Shown: one piece after another, positions 10,126-21,038 of the stretch | How the letters are laid out: each line of letters opens with the position of its first letter | Position numbering within the stretch: the stretch's first letter is position 1 | DNA from: Nocardia anaemiae NBRC 100462 | GTDB lineage: Bacteria; Actinomycetota; Actinomycetes; Mycobacteriales; Mycobacteriaceae | Length of the DNA: 64,000 nt | Assembly: GCF_001612725.1 (NCBI RefSeq) | Contig: NZ_BDAZ01000008.1 | Location: 248,001-312,000, forward strand | Direction: 5' to 3' | Notes under the pieces: model-generated | The model's database searches: none | Seen by the model: only the letters and a program-made list of their open reading frames with translations | What the model was told of the DNA's origin: nothing | Position numbers and translations under genes: made by a program

Positions 10126-10751
10126 GGCCGAACTCTAACCCGCGCGCGGGCAGGCGCCCGCGCGAGAGAAACCGGCCGTCAGGTACTTCCGGCTAATATT
10201 GAGCATTTCCTCGCCGCCGCGATGTTTCCATCAAGTAAAAGTACTTCTGGCAATCACATAGCGTGTGTGACCGGAATTCACATGCGTTTCGCGCAATTAA
10301 CCTCAGCGCCCCGTTTCTGCCATCTCCGATCGAACGGACATCGCAGCGGCCGGTCGACGATGTGATAGGACCCACGTCCGCGCCTACTCGCTACCACTCG
10401 AGGATGCAACCGTCGACCCGTTCCCACCTGCGGGAATGCGGAATACTGATGCCATGCGAAGACATACCGGCCTCTGGTCAACCGATCAGTATTACCGGAC
10501 GGCTCTGAAAAGTAAACAGCTTCGAGGTTAAATTTCGCAGCTTAAGATTTAGAAAACTGCTGCATCGAACTATTGACGGAATTTCGCGGCTGGACCTAAC
10601 GTAGCTCATCGCCACGGTCGGCGCCGCGCGAAATTGCAGCGACCGCAATAGGCGAGCCCCATGGCACGCCGCCGACCCAGCGCCGTGGCCACAACTGTTG
10701 CAGAACAACTGCTCGACAACGCTGACGAGCTCGCACCATGAGGAGTTCACC
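10126..10751. other. Intergenic region upstream of whiB3
   Basis: These 626 bp separate two divergent genes. A 9-bp GC hairpin with a 4-nt loop lies at 10143-10164, in the leader of the Rv3415c-like gene. The stretch 10180-10600 is noticeably richer in A/T than its surroundings. It probably holds the whiB3 promoter and a long 5' leader. I see no convincing coding sequence in it. Confidence 0.5.
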
Positions 10752-11045
10752 ATGCCCATGCCGACCCACCTCCCCGGACCGAACGCGGACGTCTGGGACT
10801 GGCAGATGCGGGGATCGTGCCGCGGTCAGGATTCCGCGGTGTTTTTCCACCCGGATGGTGAACGCGGCCGCGCCCGTACCGCCCGCGAGATGCGCGCCAA
10901 GGAGATCTGCCGGGCCTGCCCGGTGCTCATGCAGTGCCGCAGCCACGCGCTCAAAGTCAGCGAGCCGTATGGCATCTGGGGCGGTATGTCCGAAACCGAG
11001 CGCGAGATGCACGCCCGGCGCAACCGTCGTCGCATGGCCGTTTGA
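10752..11045 (+). CDS. whiB3: WhiB-family iron-sulfur redox regulator (WhiB3 type)
   Basis: A 97-aa transcription regulator carrying a 4Fe-4S cluster. Cysteines at 23, 53, 56 and 62 (C...CRACPVLMQC) match the WhiB3 pattern. They are followed by the family turn GIWGGMSE and a basic tail (RRNRRRMA) for DNA contact. The ATG at 10752 has AGGAG six bases upstream. WhiB3 senses redox state and NO and controls lipid and virulence genes in mycobacteria, acting with the principal sigma factor. Position next to sigD matches Rv3416. The long A/T-rich leader suggests complex control. Confidence 0.93.
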   Translation: MPMPTHLPGPNADVWDWQMRGSCRGQDSAVFFHPDGERGRARTAREMRAKEICRACPVLMQCRSHALKVSEPYGIWGGMSETEREMHARRNRRRMAV

Positions 11046-11280
11046 GCCAACTTCTTCCCATCCACGCGTCGCGGCGCGCCGAATGCCTAGCAAACACCCG
11101 GCGATGGCCACAAGCCGAAGTCGGTTGTGCATACGGCGTTTCGCGAAAACCATCGGCGTGTCACGGCGTGTCCCCCCGCCAGAAACGCCTGGCGTGTCGA
11201 GGTTTACAGGGAAGTTGCTAGTCGGTACGCGGTTCGCTGACACCCCACCGCACGGGGTCCGATAGCGGCCCGCTACGGTA

Positions 11281-11961
11281 GTGACCGATGACACAGAATG
11301 GAGCGTTGTGACAACGCGGCCGCCGGCCGCAGAGGGCGACTCGTTCCGAAGAGAAGCCATCCCACCCACCATTGCTTCCAACCGGGTGGAATCTGCGGTA
11401 ACGGCACGCGCCGCCGAAAGTATCGAACTCGCCGCACTTCTCGAACGTTGCGGCCGGTCCGACCAGGAGGCATTCGCCGAGCTCTACGACCGAACGTGCG
11501 CGCGCGTATTCGGTCTGGTGCTACGCGTCCTACACGACCCCGGCTACGCGGAGGAGACCACCCAGGAGGTGTATCTCCAGATCTGGCGGACCGCGTCCAG
11601 TTTCGACGCGACCAAAGGTTCCGCGGTGACCTGGTTGATGACACTCGCGCATCGGCGGGCCGTCGACCGGGTCCGCGCCGAACAGGCCCATACCCTGCGC
11701 GAAGTCGCTTACGGGATAAGGGTTCTCGGTAACGAATTCGATGAGGTCACCGAAGAAGTAGAGCGAAGGCTCGAGCAGCAGGCCGTCCAGCAGGGTCTAG
11801 GGACATTGACACAGACTCAGCGGGAAGCCATTTCGCTCGCCTACTACGGCGGGCGAACCTACGCGGAAGTCGCCGACTTCCTCGGCGTAGGGTTACCGAC
11901 CGTTAAGTCCCGTATACGGGACGGATTGACACGACTGAAGAAAAGTTTGGGGGTGACGTGA
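11281..11961 (+). CDS. ECF sigma factor, SigK-like
   Basis: A 226-aa sigma-70 family protein. Region 2 spans LLERCGRSDQEAFAELYDRT to TWLMTLAHRRAVDRVR. Region 4 contains LTQTQREAISLAYYGGRTYAEVADFLGVGLPTVKSRIRDGL. This matches the SigK/ECF19 group. The start is uncertain. GTG 11281 has no ribosome site and might be leaderless; GTG 11308 has GGAG four bases upstream. The N-terminal 45 residues are not conserved in the group. One base separates its stop from the anti-sigma start, so the two form an operon. No sigma gene occupies this place in M. tuberculosis, so it is an insertion relative to the shared backbone. Confidence 0.88.
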   Translation: MTDDTEWSVVTTRPPAAEGDSFRREAIPPTIASNRVESAVTARAAESIELAALLERCGRSDQEAFAELYDRTCARVFGLVLRVLHDPGYAEETTQEVYLQIWRTASSFDATKGSAVTWLMTLAHRRAVDRVRAEQAHTLREVAYGIRVLGNEFDEVTEEVERRLEQQAVQQGLGTLTQTQREAISLAYYGGRTYAEVADFLGVGLPTVKSRIRDGLTRLKKSLGVT

Positions 11962-11962
11962 G

Positions 11963-12214
11963 ATGAACGAAGCCCGGATCGATCTCGCGCACGCCGTCGC
12001 GCTCGGATCGATCGACGACGAAGACCACAATGCGGTACAGGAAGTGCTCGACGGCGAGGACCCCGCACTACGCGCGGAATTCGTGACCGAGGTCCAGCAG
12101 ACGGCCGAAGTCCTCGCCGCTCTCGCGGAGGCGACGGCGGCCGAGCCGCCCGCCGCCCTGCGCACCAGATTGCTCGCCGCCATCGCCGCTGAGCAGCCAC
12201 CCGTCGCCTCTTAG
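11963..12214 (+). CDS. Shortened RskA-like anti-sigma factor (cytoplasmic domain only)
   Basis: This 83-aa protein matches the N-terminal sigma-binding domain of RskA: DLAHAVALGSIDDEDHNAVQ, a helix containing EFVTEVQQTAEVLAALAEAT, then PPAALRTRLLAAI. In RskA proteins this is followed by a transmembrane helix and an extracytoplasmic domain. Here the reading frame stops at EQPPVAS, so both are missing. One base separates it from the sigma gene. No continuation of the family is visible before the terminator at 12289. It is either a soluble anti-sigma factor or a truncated one. Confidence 0.8.
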   Translation: MNEARIDLAHAVALGSIDDEDHNAVQEVLDGEDPALRAEFVTEVQQTAEVLAALAEATAAEPPAALRTRLLAAIAAEQPPVAS

Positions 12215-12288
12215 AACTTCGCCGACGCGTCGCGATTGATATTTTCCGACTTCTCGCGCGGCATTGCGTTCATATTGTTCACAAAACG

Positions 12289-12323
12289 AAGCCCCCGGGA
12301 CGTGCGGTCCCGGGGGCTTTTTG
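12289..12323. terminator. Bidirectional terminator between the anti-sigma gene and groEL
   Basis: A perfect 13-bp stem (12289-12301 and 12307-12319) with a 5-nt loop is followed by five T residues on the + strand. On the - strand the stem is followed by a T-containing stretch (CGTTTTG). It lies between two convergent genes and can serve both. Confidence 0.9.
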
Positions 12324-12338
12324 CCGTGCGGCCTGCGC

Positions 12339-14030
<1,692 letters not shown>

Positions 14031-14037
14031 CTATCGG

Positions 14038-14337
14038 CTACTTGGTGACGACGGCCAGGATGTCGCGCGCCGACAGGATGAGGTATTCCTCGCCCTGGTA
14101 CTTGATCTCGGTGCCGCCGTACTTGCTGTAGATGACGACGTCGCCTTCCTTGACGTCTACCGGGATGCGGTCACCCTTGTCGGTGACGCGTCCTTCGCCG
14201 ACGGCGATGACGGTGCCCTCCTGCGGCTTCTCCTTCGCCGTGTCGGGGATGACCAGGCCGGAGGCCGTCGTCGTCTCGGCCTCGTTGGCCTGGACGAGGA
14301 TCTTGTCCTCGAGCGGCTTGATGTTCACGCTCGCCAC
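14038..14337 (-). CDS. groES: 10-kDa co-chaperonin GroES
   Basis: A 99-aa co-chaperonin that caps GroEL. GTG 14337 ([16 protein letters not shown]) has GGAGGG six bases upstream and gives the normal family length. The mobile loop ([16 protein letters not shown]) and the C-terminal motif [14 protein letters not shown] are intact. It is the first gene of the groES-groEL1 operon. About 200 bases upstream lies a CIRCE inverted repeat, so heat-inducible repression by HrcA is expected. Confidence 0.97.
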   Translation of the reverse strand: MASVNIKPLEDKILVQANEAETTTASGLVIPDTAKEKPQEGTVIAVGEGRVTDKGDRIPVDVKEGDVVIYSKYGGTEIKYQGEEYLILSARDILAVVTK

Positions 14338-14536
14338 GTTGAGCCCTCCACTTTCAGGGGATTTACGGTCGTCCGGAACTGTTGTCCCGGACCATCGGTA
14401 TCGGTTTGTATCGAGCGACCGGCAAGCAGTCGCCAGCGGCCACTCGAACTCGACCCTGCGCATCAGCCCCGTCGTCGCGGGTGCCGGGACCCCTGCTCAG
14501 TAGTCGAACTGGCACACGCACATCACACAGTGCCGA

Positions 14537-14563
14537 CTAGCACTCTATACATGCGAGTGCCAG
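14537..14563 (-). promoter_or_regulatory. CIRCE operator (HrcA binding site) upstream of groES
   Basis: The sequence has the CIRCE form: a 9-bp arm CTAGCACTC, a 9-nt spacer, then GAGTGCCAG. The arms match at 8 of 9 positions. The CIRCE consensus is TTAGCACTC-N9-GAGTGCTAA. It lies about 200 bases upstream of the groES start, leaving room for the promoter and leader. Confidence 0.88.
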
Positions 14564-15053
14564 CGCTCAAGGTTGGACTGTGCCAAAACCGTTGGTCCCA
14601 GGCACCGCGTGTCGTTTTCCGACACGCGTGCGCCACGCCACGCCCAGTTGTCTGGGGCTTCCCAAGACTTCGGCAAATCTGTAACGTTCGGATAACGGAT
14701 TGTGACAGTATTGACGACGGTCGTGCTCCGCTCGCCGTGTTCGTCACGAACCGGCGCCGTGGGGGGAGCACCAAGCGTCACGAAACACCCAGCGCCACAG
14801 AGCAATACCGCTCCGCCATAGCAAGATCAGCGTCAGTACCGAGTTCGAACCAGCGTCACAACACCAGCGTTTCTCCACAAGAAGCTTCACCAGAGGGCAA
14901 GACCACACGTGATCCATGGCCGTCCCAGCGACCCATCCGGACAACGGGTCGGCCCGGTCCCGCGTCCGGATCGCTCGCCATCCACGCGAGCTGTCCGGCT
15001 GTCCATTCGAGATGGTCGGCGACACCATGACCATCCGCTCGAAGGGAGGTGAC
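14564..15053. other. Intergenic region between groES and the Hsp70-like gene
   Basis: This divergent intergenic stretch holds no supported gene. It should contain the promoter of the rightward Hsp70-like gene. Short frames exist on both strands but lack ribosome sites and conserved features. An open frame continues upstream of the chosen start of the next gene as far as 14916, but its product there is not protein-like. Confidence 0.5.
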
Positions 15054-16607
15054 ATGCGAACATCCCTCGGCATATCGGCCGGTAACGAGGTCGTGTGCTC
15101 GGCGCTGGTCGCTACCGCGTCCAATGGCGCGCAGAGTTTCGACTACCGCGTGGTTTCCGCGGACGCGGCCCACTCCGATCTCGGCGATCTCGTCGCGTCC
15201 TCGATCGAGCTGATGACCACCCAACTACCGACCACGCAGCTCTCCTATGACGTGTCGTTTCCGGCGCATCCGGTCGGTGCGCGCTTCGCCGGTGCGAAAT
15301 CGGTCGGTGTCGATTCCGCCGCCGGTCGCCCGCCAACCAGCGTCGCGGTCGCCTATCGCAGCAAAGAGCAGGCTCAGGTGATCCGGTCGGCCACCGGCAA
15401 ACTGCGCGATCTGCGGCTGGTGCCGGAAGCTACTGCGGCACTTACCTATTTGCGGCACACCGGACTCGTGGACCGCTACGACACGGTCGCCATCGTCGAT
15501 CTAGGGGCTACCGGCCTCAGCGTAACCGTCGCCGACCAGGCCGATTCGACCATCCTGCGCACCGAGCGCACCGCCGCGGTCAGCGGCAATGCCATCGACG
15601 AGCTGATCTATCACCACCTCGTCGATTTGCACTACGCCCGGCGCGGCACCCGGCCCAACCGGGGCATGCTGACCAACCGCGGCCGTGCCGCCAAGGAACA
15701 TCTATCAATCGCGCCGGCCGTGACCATCGATCACGTCGCCGGACAGCCGCTCAAGCTGACCAGGGCCGACTTCGAGGAACTGATCTCGGATCTGCTGCGC
15801 GAGACCGCGGTCTTCACCGCCGCGGTATTCGCACGGGCCCCCAAAATGCCGCAGGCCGTCATCGTGATCGGCGGCGGCGCCAATATTCCGGCCGTGCTGT
15901 CCACCCTCGAACACCAGCTGGCCATTCCGGTGCACACCATCGACGATCCGGAGGCGGTGATCGCGAAAGGTGCCGCGCTGGTGGCGGATTCGGCGCAGCC
16001 TTCGGTATTCCCGGTGGTCGGCGCGGCCGACGCGCCGGTCGGTACCTTTACCAAGGTCGTCGGCACGCTGGCGGGCGCCATCGTGGTGGTCGGGTTGGTC
16101 ATCGGCTACGGGGTGAAGACTTTCGCGCCGACCGGAGACGACGAGATCTCCCCCGCGGGCACCACAAGCAGTGCCCAACTACCCTCGGCGCCGGTGACGG
16201 TGGCGCCACCGACCGGCGCGGGCACTTCGACCACCGGCCCGAACCGGGAGAGCACCAACCGGCCCTCCGGCGCCAGTATCCCCTCCCTCACCCCGGACCG
16301 CAGCCAACCGGCCACCTCGACCGCCTCCTCGCCCGTCGGGACCACCCCGTCCGCGCCGACACTGCGCCCGGATCCGAACCTGCCGCCGATCCCGTTCCCC
16401 GAGTTGCTCGGGCCGTTGTTCGGAAATCCGAATGCACCGGGCGCGGGGTCGTCCGGGCAGGAACGCGGTCCGGCCTCATCGGCTACGCCGACGCCGCAAT
16501 TCGGGCCGACGCAGACGCCTGCGCAATCGCGGATTCCTTTCCCGCCGAGGGGGAATTCGGGGTCGAGCGCGGGACGATCGGGGCAGTTGGTCGGGCCGCA
16601 TGACTGA
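15054..16607 (+). CDS. Membrane-anchored Hsp70-like (actin-fold) protein
   Basis: A 517-aa protein. The N-terminal 310 residues resemble an Hsp70/actin-type ATPase domain. They contain the phosphate-2-like VAIVDLGATGLSVTVAD (about residue 148) and VIVIGGGANIPAVLSTLE for the adenosine site, followed by AVIAKGAALVA. There is no classical Hsp70 substrate domain. Instead one transmembrane helix (LAGAIVVVGLVIGYGV, about residues 340-355) leads to a Pro/Ser/Thr-rich tail of about 160 residues. ATG 15054 follows GGGAGGTGAC at a short spacing and fits the domain start. It is divergent from groES. The role is unknown; scaffold or envelope stress functions are guesses. Confidence 0.8.
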   Translation: MRTSLGISAGNEVVCSALVATASNGAQSFDYRVVSADAAHSDLGDLVASSIELMTTQLPTTQLSYDVSFPAHPVGARFAGAKSVGVDSAAGRPPTSVAVAYRSKEQAQVIRSATGKLRDLRLVPEATAALTYLRHTGLVDRYDTVAIVDLGATGLSVTVADQADSTILRTERTAAVSGNAIDELIYHHLVDLHYARRGTRPNRGMLTNRGRAAKEHLSIAPAVTIDHVAGQPLKLTRADFEELISDLLRETAVFTAAVFARAPKMPQAVIVIGGGANIPAVLSTLEHQLAIPVHTIDDPEAVIAKGAALVADSAQPSVFPVVGAADAPVGTFTKVVGTLAGAIVVVGLVIGYGVKTFAPTGDDEISPAGTTSSAQLPSAPVTVAPPTGAGTSTTGPNRESTNRPSGASIPSLTPDRSQPATSTASSPVGTTPSAPTLRPDPNLPPIPFPELLGPLFGNPNAPGAGSSGQERGPASSATPTPQFGPTQTPAQSRIPFPPRGNSGSSAGRSGQLVGPHD

Positions 16608-16642
16608 GTGATCCCCGTCTGGGCGGCCGGAGGGGTGATGAT

Positions 16643-16860
16643 CGTCCGGGCTGAGAGCGACCGGGTAGGCCGGGAGGGCGAAAACCGTCCGGGACGCGGG
16701 CACCGGGAGCAGGCTGGAACGTGATGATCGTCCGGACGCGAGCGACCGGGACCGAGCTGGACGAGCGAAACCGTCCAGGACGCGAGCAACCGGGAGCAAA
16801 CCCGAAGAGCGAAAACCACCCAGCACGCAAGCAACCAGGAGCGGGCGGCACCAAGCGCGA
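16643..16860. repeat. Degenerate 42-45 bp tandem repeat, about five units
   Basis: Units begin near 16643, 16685, 16729, 16771 and 16816. Each starts (C)CGTCCGGGACGCGAGC-like and contains ACCGGGAGC; most end in GAGCGAAAA or a variant. Divergence rises to the right, with units 4 and 5 becoming A-rich. The array lies in the 525-bp gap between the Hsp70-like gene and tsaD, whose 3' ends converge. The rest of that gap (16861-17132) shows no gene. Frames that read through the array give low-complexity Arg/Pro peptides and are unlikely to be coding. Confidence 0.65.
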
Positions 16861-17132
16861 GGACAGGCGCCCCCAAATGCGAGAGCAGCCACTACCTCAC
16901 GCAAGGACAATCACTACCGAGCAGGCGGGGCACCCAGCGCGAGGCCACTCGACAACCACTTATCAGACACCGAGACACCTCTCGAAGGCACACCAGGCCC
17001 ACAGCCCCAACCATCACAGGCACCAGCCACCGCCTCGGGTGCTGGACGGATGATCACGTGGAAACCATGGCGGCAAAACGCGAGTGGGGCCGCCACCAGT
17101 GCCACCTGATCTTGATTGCTATCCGGGGGGAG

Positions 17133-18176
17133 TCAGCCGACTTGGCTGACGGAGACGGGGAGGCCGGGGTCGGTGGCGACGGTTAGGGGGGATGGGGGGG
17201 CGCCGCCTGCGATTACGTGGGCGCCGAGGGCGGCGATCATTACGCCGTTGTCGGTGCACAGGCGGGGTTTGGGGACACGAAGGTGCAATCCGGCCGTGGC
17301 GCAGCGGTCTTCGGCCATCGAGCGGATCCGGGAGTTGGCGGTGGCGCCGCCGCCGAGGACGAGGGTCTCGACACCGACGTCCTTGGCCGCGCGCACTGCC
17401 TTCATGGTGAGTACGTCGGCGACCGACTCCTGGAACGATGCCGCGATGTCCGGGATCGGCAGCTCATCGGCGGTGAAGCCATTGCGCTGTGCCGCCTCGA
17501 CGTAGCGGGCGACAGCGGTTTTGAGGCCGGAGAAGGAGAAGTCGTAGCGGGGATCACGCGGGCCGGTCATACCGCGCGGGAAGGCGATGGCCTTCGGATC
17601 GCCATGTGCCGCAGCGGCATCCAGCGCGGGGCCGCCGGGGAAGCCGAGGCCGAGTAGCCGGGCGACCTTGTCGAAGGCTTCGCCCGCGGCGTCGTCGACG
17701 GTGCTGCCGAGTTCGACGATCGGCTCGGACAGATCGGTGACGTGCAGCAGATGCGTGTGCCCGCCGGAGACCAGCAGCGCGACACACGGCGGCATCGGGC
17801 CGTGTTCGAGGGTGTCCACCGCGACGTGTCCGCCGAGATGGTTCAGTGCGTAGAACGGCACATCCCACGCCGCCGCATAGGCTTTCGCGGCCGCGACACC
17901 GACCAGCAGCGCACCGGCCAGTCCGGGTCCGATGGTCACCGCGAGCGCGTCGGGCTTGCTGATGCCCGCGGCGGCCAGGGCTCGGCGCATGGCGGGCACG
18001 ATGGCCTCGAGATGGGCGCGCGAGGCGATCTCCGGGACCACGCCGCCGAAGCGGGCGTGCTGTTCGACGCTGGAGGCGACCTCGTCGGCGAGCAGTTCAC
18101 AGGTGCCGTCGGGGTGTCGGCGCACAATGCCGACTCCCGTTTCGTCGCAGGAACTTTCGATGCCCATGACGATCAC
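17133..18176 (-). CDS. tsaD: tRNA t6A37 threonylcarbamoyltransferase TsaD
   Basis: A 347-aa ASKHA-fold enzyme that transfers threonylcarbamoyl from TC-AMP to A37 of ANN-decoding tRNAs, together with TsaB and TsaE. It starts [18 protein letters not shown]. The metal ligand motif HLGGH lies at about residue 116. [10 protein letters not shown] and the C-terminal [12 protein letters not shown] loop are present. Its start overlaps the rimI stop by 4 bp. This gene is the last of a compact operon running leftward from alr. A 7-bp hairpin overlaps its stop codon. Confidence 0.96.
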   Translation of the reverse strand: MIVMGIESSCDETGVGIVRRHPDGTCELLADEVASSVEQHARFGGVVPEIASRAHLEAIVPAMRRALAAAGISKPDALAVTIGPGLAGALLVGVAAAKAYAAAWDVPFYALNHLGGHVAVDTLEHGPMPPCVALLVSGGHTHLLHVTDLSEPIVELGSTVDDAAGEAFDKVARLLGLGFPGGPALDAAAAHGDPKAIAFPRGMTGPRDPRYDFSFSGLKTAVARYVEAAQRNGFTADELPIPDIAASFQESVADVLTMKAVRAAKDVGVETLVLGGGATANSRIRSMAEDRCATAGLHLRVPKPRLCTDNGVMIAALGAHVIAGGAPPSPLTVATDPGLPVSVSQVG

Positions 18177-18721
18177 GACAGCACCTCGTTCGGCTGTGCC
18201 GATTCGGTCGGTTGCGGGCGCCAGGCCGGATTCGCGGCCAGTTCCGGTCTGCGCATGGTGTAGGCGTCGGCGCCGCTGGGGTGGTAGTAGTTCTTGCGCA
18301 GGCCGATGATGTGGAAGCCGTGCTTGGCGTAGAGCGCGATGGCGGGGGCGTTATCGGTGCGCACCTCGAGGAAGACCGGCCCGCCGCGCTTTCCCGCCTC
18401 GGCGAGCAGCGCTTCCAGCAGCATCGTGCCGACACCACCGCGATGGCAGCCGGGATCGACGCCGATGGTGTGCACCTCGGCCTCGGGATGTTCGGGATTA
18501 CCGAGCAGCGCGATACCCGCGTAGCCGACCATCCGTCCGGCCTCGTCGCGCGCGACGATATAGCGGTTGTGCGGCCCGGCCAGCTCCGAGCGGAACGACA
18601 CCGCCTGCCACGGATCGTCCTCGGGGAACAACAACTGCTCGAGTTCGACACAGCGTTCGATATCCGCGACGTCCATGGGCTCGATGCGAATCGCGGGTCT
18701 GCTCGGCTGCACGGCCGTCAC
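18173..18721 (-). CDS. rimI: Ribosomal-protein-alanine N-acetyltransferase RimI
   Basis: A 182-aa GNAT acetyltransferase that acetylates protein N-termini such as ribosomal protein S18. It has the GNAT acetyl-CoA loop ([19 protein letters not shown]) and the motif B region [20 protein letters not shown], ending with the RimI-type [21 protein letters not shown] overlaps of 4 bp join it to tsaB upstream and tsaD downstream. The tsaB-rimI-tsaD order is widely conserved. The C-terminal extension after TMRR is about 20 residues longer than in many homologues. Confidence 0.95.
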   Translation of the reverse strand: MTAVQPSRPAIRIEPMDVADIERCVELEQLLFPEDDPWQAVSFRSELAGPHNRYIVARDEAGRMVGYAGIALLGNPEHPEAEVHTIGVDPGCHRGGVGTMLLEALLAEAGKRGGPVFLEVRTDNAPAIALYAKHGFHIIGLRKNYYHPSGADAYTMRRPELAANPAWRPQPTESAQPNEVLS

Positions 18722-19431
18722 GCTCCCGTCCGGTCGAGCGTGCGGTAGCTCCGTTCGACCGCGTCCGGTCTGCGCAGGTACAGCGGGATCAACGGTTCCG
18801 GCACGGCGCGCGCCAGCAGTGCGGCAGCCGCGACCCGCACCAGACCGGCGGGCGACGGGGTCTCGGCCGGAAGCACGGGAAGGTCGAACAGGTCCACGTG
18901 CGAGGCGGATCCGGCGATCACGGTGGCCTGCACGGGATCCAGGTCACCCGGCTTGCTCACTTCCGGGCCCTCGATGCGAAATCCGTCACGGTAGCGGGCC
19001 CAGTACACCTCGCGGCGGCGCGCGTCGGTGACCACGAGCAGTTCGCTCTCGGGTGTGATGCCCGGCAGCAGCGCGGGTTCGAGCACCGCGTCGGCGGCGA
19101 TCGCGTCGAGACTGCACACGCCGTAGACCGGGATGCCGAGCGCGTCACCGAAGGCGGCGGCGGTCGCCATGCCGACCCGAAGTCCGGTGAACGGACCCGG
19201 GCCGATGCCGACCACGACGGCCTCGATATCGGCCCTGGAACGGTCTGCCTCCGAGAGGCATTCGAGGATTTGTGGGGTGAGCACCTCGGCGTGGGCGCGG
19301 GCGTCGACCCGGACGCGAGCGGCGACGGTATGCACCCGGCCCGGGGCGAGGGTGCCAGATGCGGCCTGCTCCAGTTCCACCAATCCCGCTGTTACGGCGG
19401 GTGTCGCGGTGTCGACGGCTAATACAAGCAT
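18718..19431 (-). CDS. tsaB: tRNA t6A synthesis protein TsaB
   Basis: A 237-aa TsaD paralogue that forms a heterodimer with TsaD and has no catalysis of its own. Family motifs are MLVLAVDTATPAVTAGL, the HAEVLTPQI helix, and GIGPGPFTGLRVGMATA at about residue 80. It overlaps rimI by 4 bp and lies 88 bp downstream of tsaE. The start ATG at 19431 begins directly with the first strand of the fold. Confidence 0.95.
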   Translation of the reverse strand: MLVLAVDTATPAVTAGLVELEQAASGTLAPGRVHTVAARVRVDARAHAEVLTPQILECLSEADRSRADIEAVVVGIGPGPFTGLRVGMATAAAFGDALGIPVYGVCSLDAIAADAVLEPALLPGITPESELLVVTDARRREVYWARYRDGFRIEGPEVSKPGDLDPVQATVIAGSASHVDLFDLPVLPAETPSPAGLVRVAAAALLARAVPEPLIPLYLRRPDAVERSYRTLDRTGA

Positions 19432-19519
19432 GATTGACCCAACGATACCGGGTGGTACCTGCGCGCGGTGCGGACCTACTCGGTCGTTACGGCGCCCCGC
19501 CTATCCGCCATCTCGCGAG

Positions 19520-19972
19520 CTAACCGACCCATTCCCAGATCGCGGTGCGGACTTCGGAATTCGGTTCGCGGGAGAGCAGCACGTACAGGTGCCGCTCGGC
19601 GAGGTGTTCCACGACACCCTTGCCCCACTCGACCACCACGACCGCCTGGTGCAGATCGGTGTCGAGATCGAGGGCGTCCAATTCGTCCAGATCGCCGCCG
19701 AGTCGGTAGGCGTCCACATGCACCAGCGGCACCGGCGCGGCGCCCTGGCGCTGTCCGGCCCGGTGCTGGCGGGCGATGATGAAGGTCGGTGAGCTGACCC
19801 GGCCCTGCACACCGAGGCCCTCGGCGATGCCGCGAGTCAATGCGGTTTTGCCCGCGCCGAGCGGCCCGTCGAGCACCACCAGATCGCCCGCGCCCAGTCC
19901 GGCGGCGAGTTCGCGACCGAAGGCCTCGGTGTCGGCGACCGTGGGCAGAATCCGTTGCTGCCGTTCAGCCAC
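19520..19972 (-). CDS. tsaE: tRNA t6A synthesis ATPase TsaE
   Basis: A 150-aa P-loop ATPase required for t6A turnover by the TsaBD complex. Walker A is DGPLGAGKTALTRGIA at about residue 38; the switch SSPTFIIARQH and the HVDAYRLGG motif follow. The GTG start at 19972 gives the normal length and overlaps the stop of the upstream hydrolase by 8 bp, implying coupling. An insertion (AGQRQGAAPVP) between the switch and HVDAYRL is longer than usual. All three tsa genes lie together here. Confidence 0.94.
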   Translation of the reverse strand: MAERQQRILPTVADTEAFGRELAAGLGAGDLVVLDGPLGAGKTALTRGIAEGLGVQGRVSSPTFIIARQHRAGQRQGAAPVPLVHVDAYRLGGDLDELDALDLDTDLHQAVVVVEWGKGVVEHLAERHLYVLLSREPNSEVRTAIWEWVG

Positions 19973-21038
19973 CGGCGATCTCCGCGTTCGATGGGATGTC
20001 CTCGATGACGCCCGCACGCATGAGCAGCCGGTCGAGTGCGGCGTTGACGATATCCGGGAATTGCATATGCGCCATATGCGCCGCGTCATCGAGTCGGACG
20101 AGTTCACTATCGGGCAGTTCACGTGCCAGCGCCCGCGAATTGCGGAACGGGATGACGACATCGTGTGCGCCGCCGAGCACCAGCACCGGCAGGCCCGCGA
20201 GTGTCGGCAGCGCGGCCGATTCGTCGTGCAGTTCGATGGCCTTCAGGAACTTCACGATCGTTTCCACGGGTGTGCGGTCGATCATGAGCGTGCTGAAGCG
20301 GGACAGAGTCGGGCTCACGTGCCCGTGAAACGAGCTGACGTGCAGTATCGGCGCGATCACATGCCGGACGGTGCTGCGCCCGGCCTGCACCAACGCGGGC
20401 GCGGTGTACACGGCCAAGCGGAAACCGTCGACAGCCGGGTTACGCAACAGTTGCGTGATACCCGCCGAGGTGACCTCGGCGGCGGCGGTCGAAAGCAGAC
20501 CGACCCCGATCACCCGCGCCGCGAACAACTCCGGGAACTGCGCGGCCGCGGCCAGCACGGCCATGCCGCCGAGCGAATGACCGACCAGCGCCACCGAACC
20601 GGTCGGGGCGGTCGCCTCGATGACGGCGACCAGATCGCGACCGAGTTGGGCGACGGTGCAACTGTCGGTGGTCGGGGTACCCGAGCGGCCGTGGCCGCGC
20701 AGATCGAAGAAGACCAGGCGAACGCTTGTGCCCCAACGCTTTTCCAGATGACGGCGCTGGAAGTGGTAGGACTCCATGGTGTTGCAGAAACCGTGCACGA
20801 AGATCACGGTGACCGGTGCGTCGGGCGGGCCGCATTCCCGGGTGGCGAGGCGCACACCGTCTTCGGTGAGCACCGCGCCGGAGCGGTCCTCCGCGAGCAG
20901 GTCGAAGTTCTCGTCGCGGTACTCATCGGCGCTGGCGGGCCGGAGCACGCGGGCGCCGATGCGGCGCAAAGCGTGGGCCGAGGCCAGCGCGCCGACCACA
21001 CCGGCGGTTGCCAGTCCGCCGCGGACGACTGTTCTCAT
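19965..21038 (-). CDS. Alpha/beta hydrolase with N-terminal membrane segment
   Basis: A 357-aa protein. ATG 21038 overlaps the alr stop by 4 bp and is preferred over an upstream start. An N-terminal hydrophobic segment (GGLATAGVVGALASAHAL) suggests a membrane anchor or signal. The hydrolase core has FVHGFCN for the oxyanion region, FFDLRGHGRSG, the nucleophile elbow GHSLGG, an acid near GGAHDVVIP, and His in DDAAHMAHMQ. The triad looks complete. The substrate is unknown. It lies between alr and tsaE, a place empty in M. tuberculosis, and is read as part of the operon. Confidence 0.88.
   Translation of the reverse strand: MRTVVRGGLATAGVVGALASAHALRRIGARVLRPASADEYRDENFDLLAEDRSGAVLTEDGVRLATRECGPPDAPVTVIFVHGFCNTMESYHFQRRHLEKRWGTSVRLVFFDLRGHGRSGTPTTDSCTVAQLGRDLVAVIEATAPTGSVALVGHSLGGMAVLAAAAQFPELFAARVIGVGLLSTAAAEVTSAGITQLLRNPAVDGFRLAVYTAPALVQAGRSTVRHVIAPILHVSSFHGHVSPTLSRFSTLMIDRTPVETIVKFLKAIELHDESAALPTLAGLPVLVLGGAHDVVIPFRNSRALARELPDSELVRLDDAAHMAHMQFPDIVNAALDRLLMRAGVIEDIPSNAEIAGG

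Noticed and set aside
16106-16876. 256-codon - strand frame over the Hsp70-like gene tail and the repeat array
   Set aside because: It is antisense to the Pro/Ser-rich tail and reads the minisatellite as low-complexity Arg/Pro/Ser peptide.
16721-17053. 110-codon + strand frame within the minisatellite
   Set aside because: Composed of repeat translation (RPGREQPGA-like) with no ribosome site. Kept as a repeat, not a gene.
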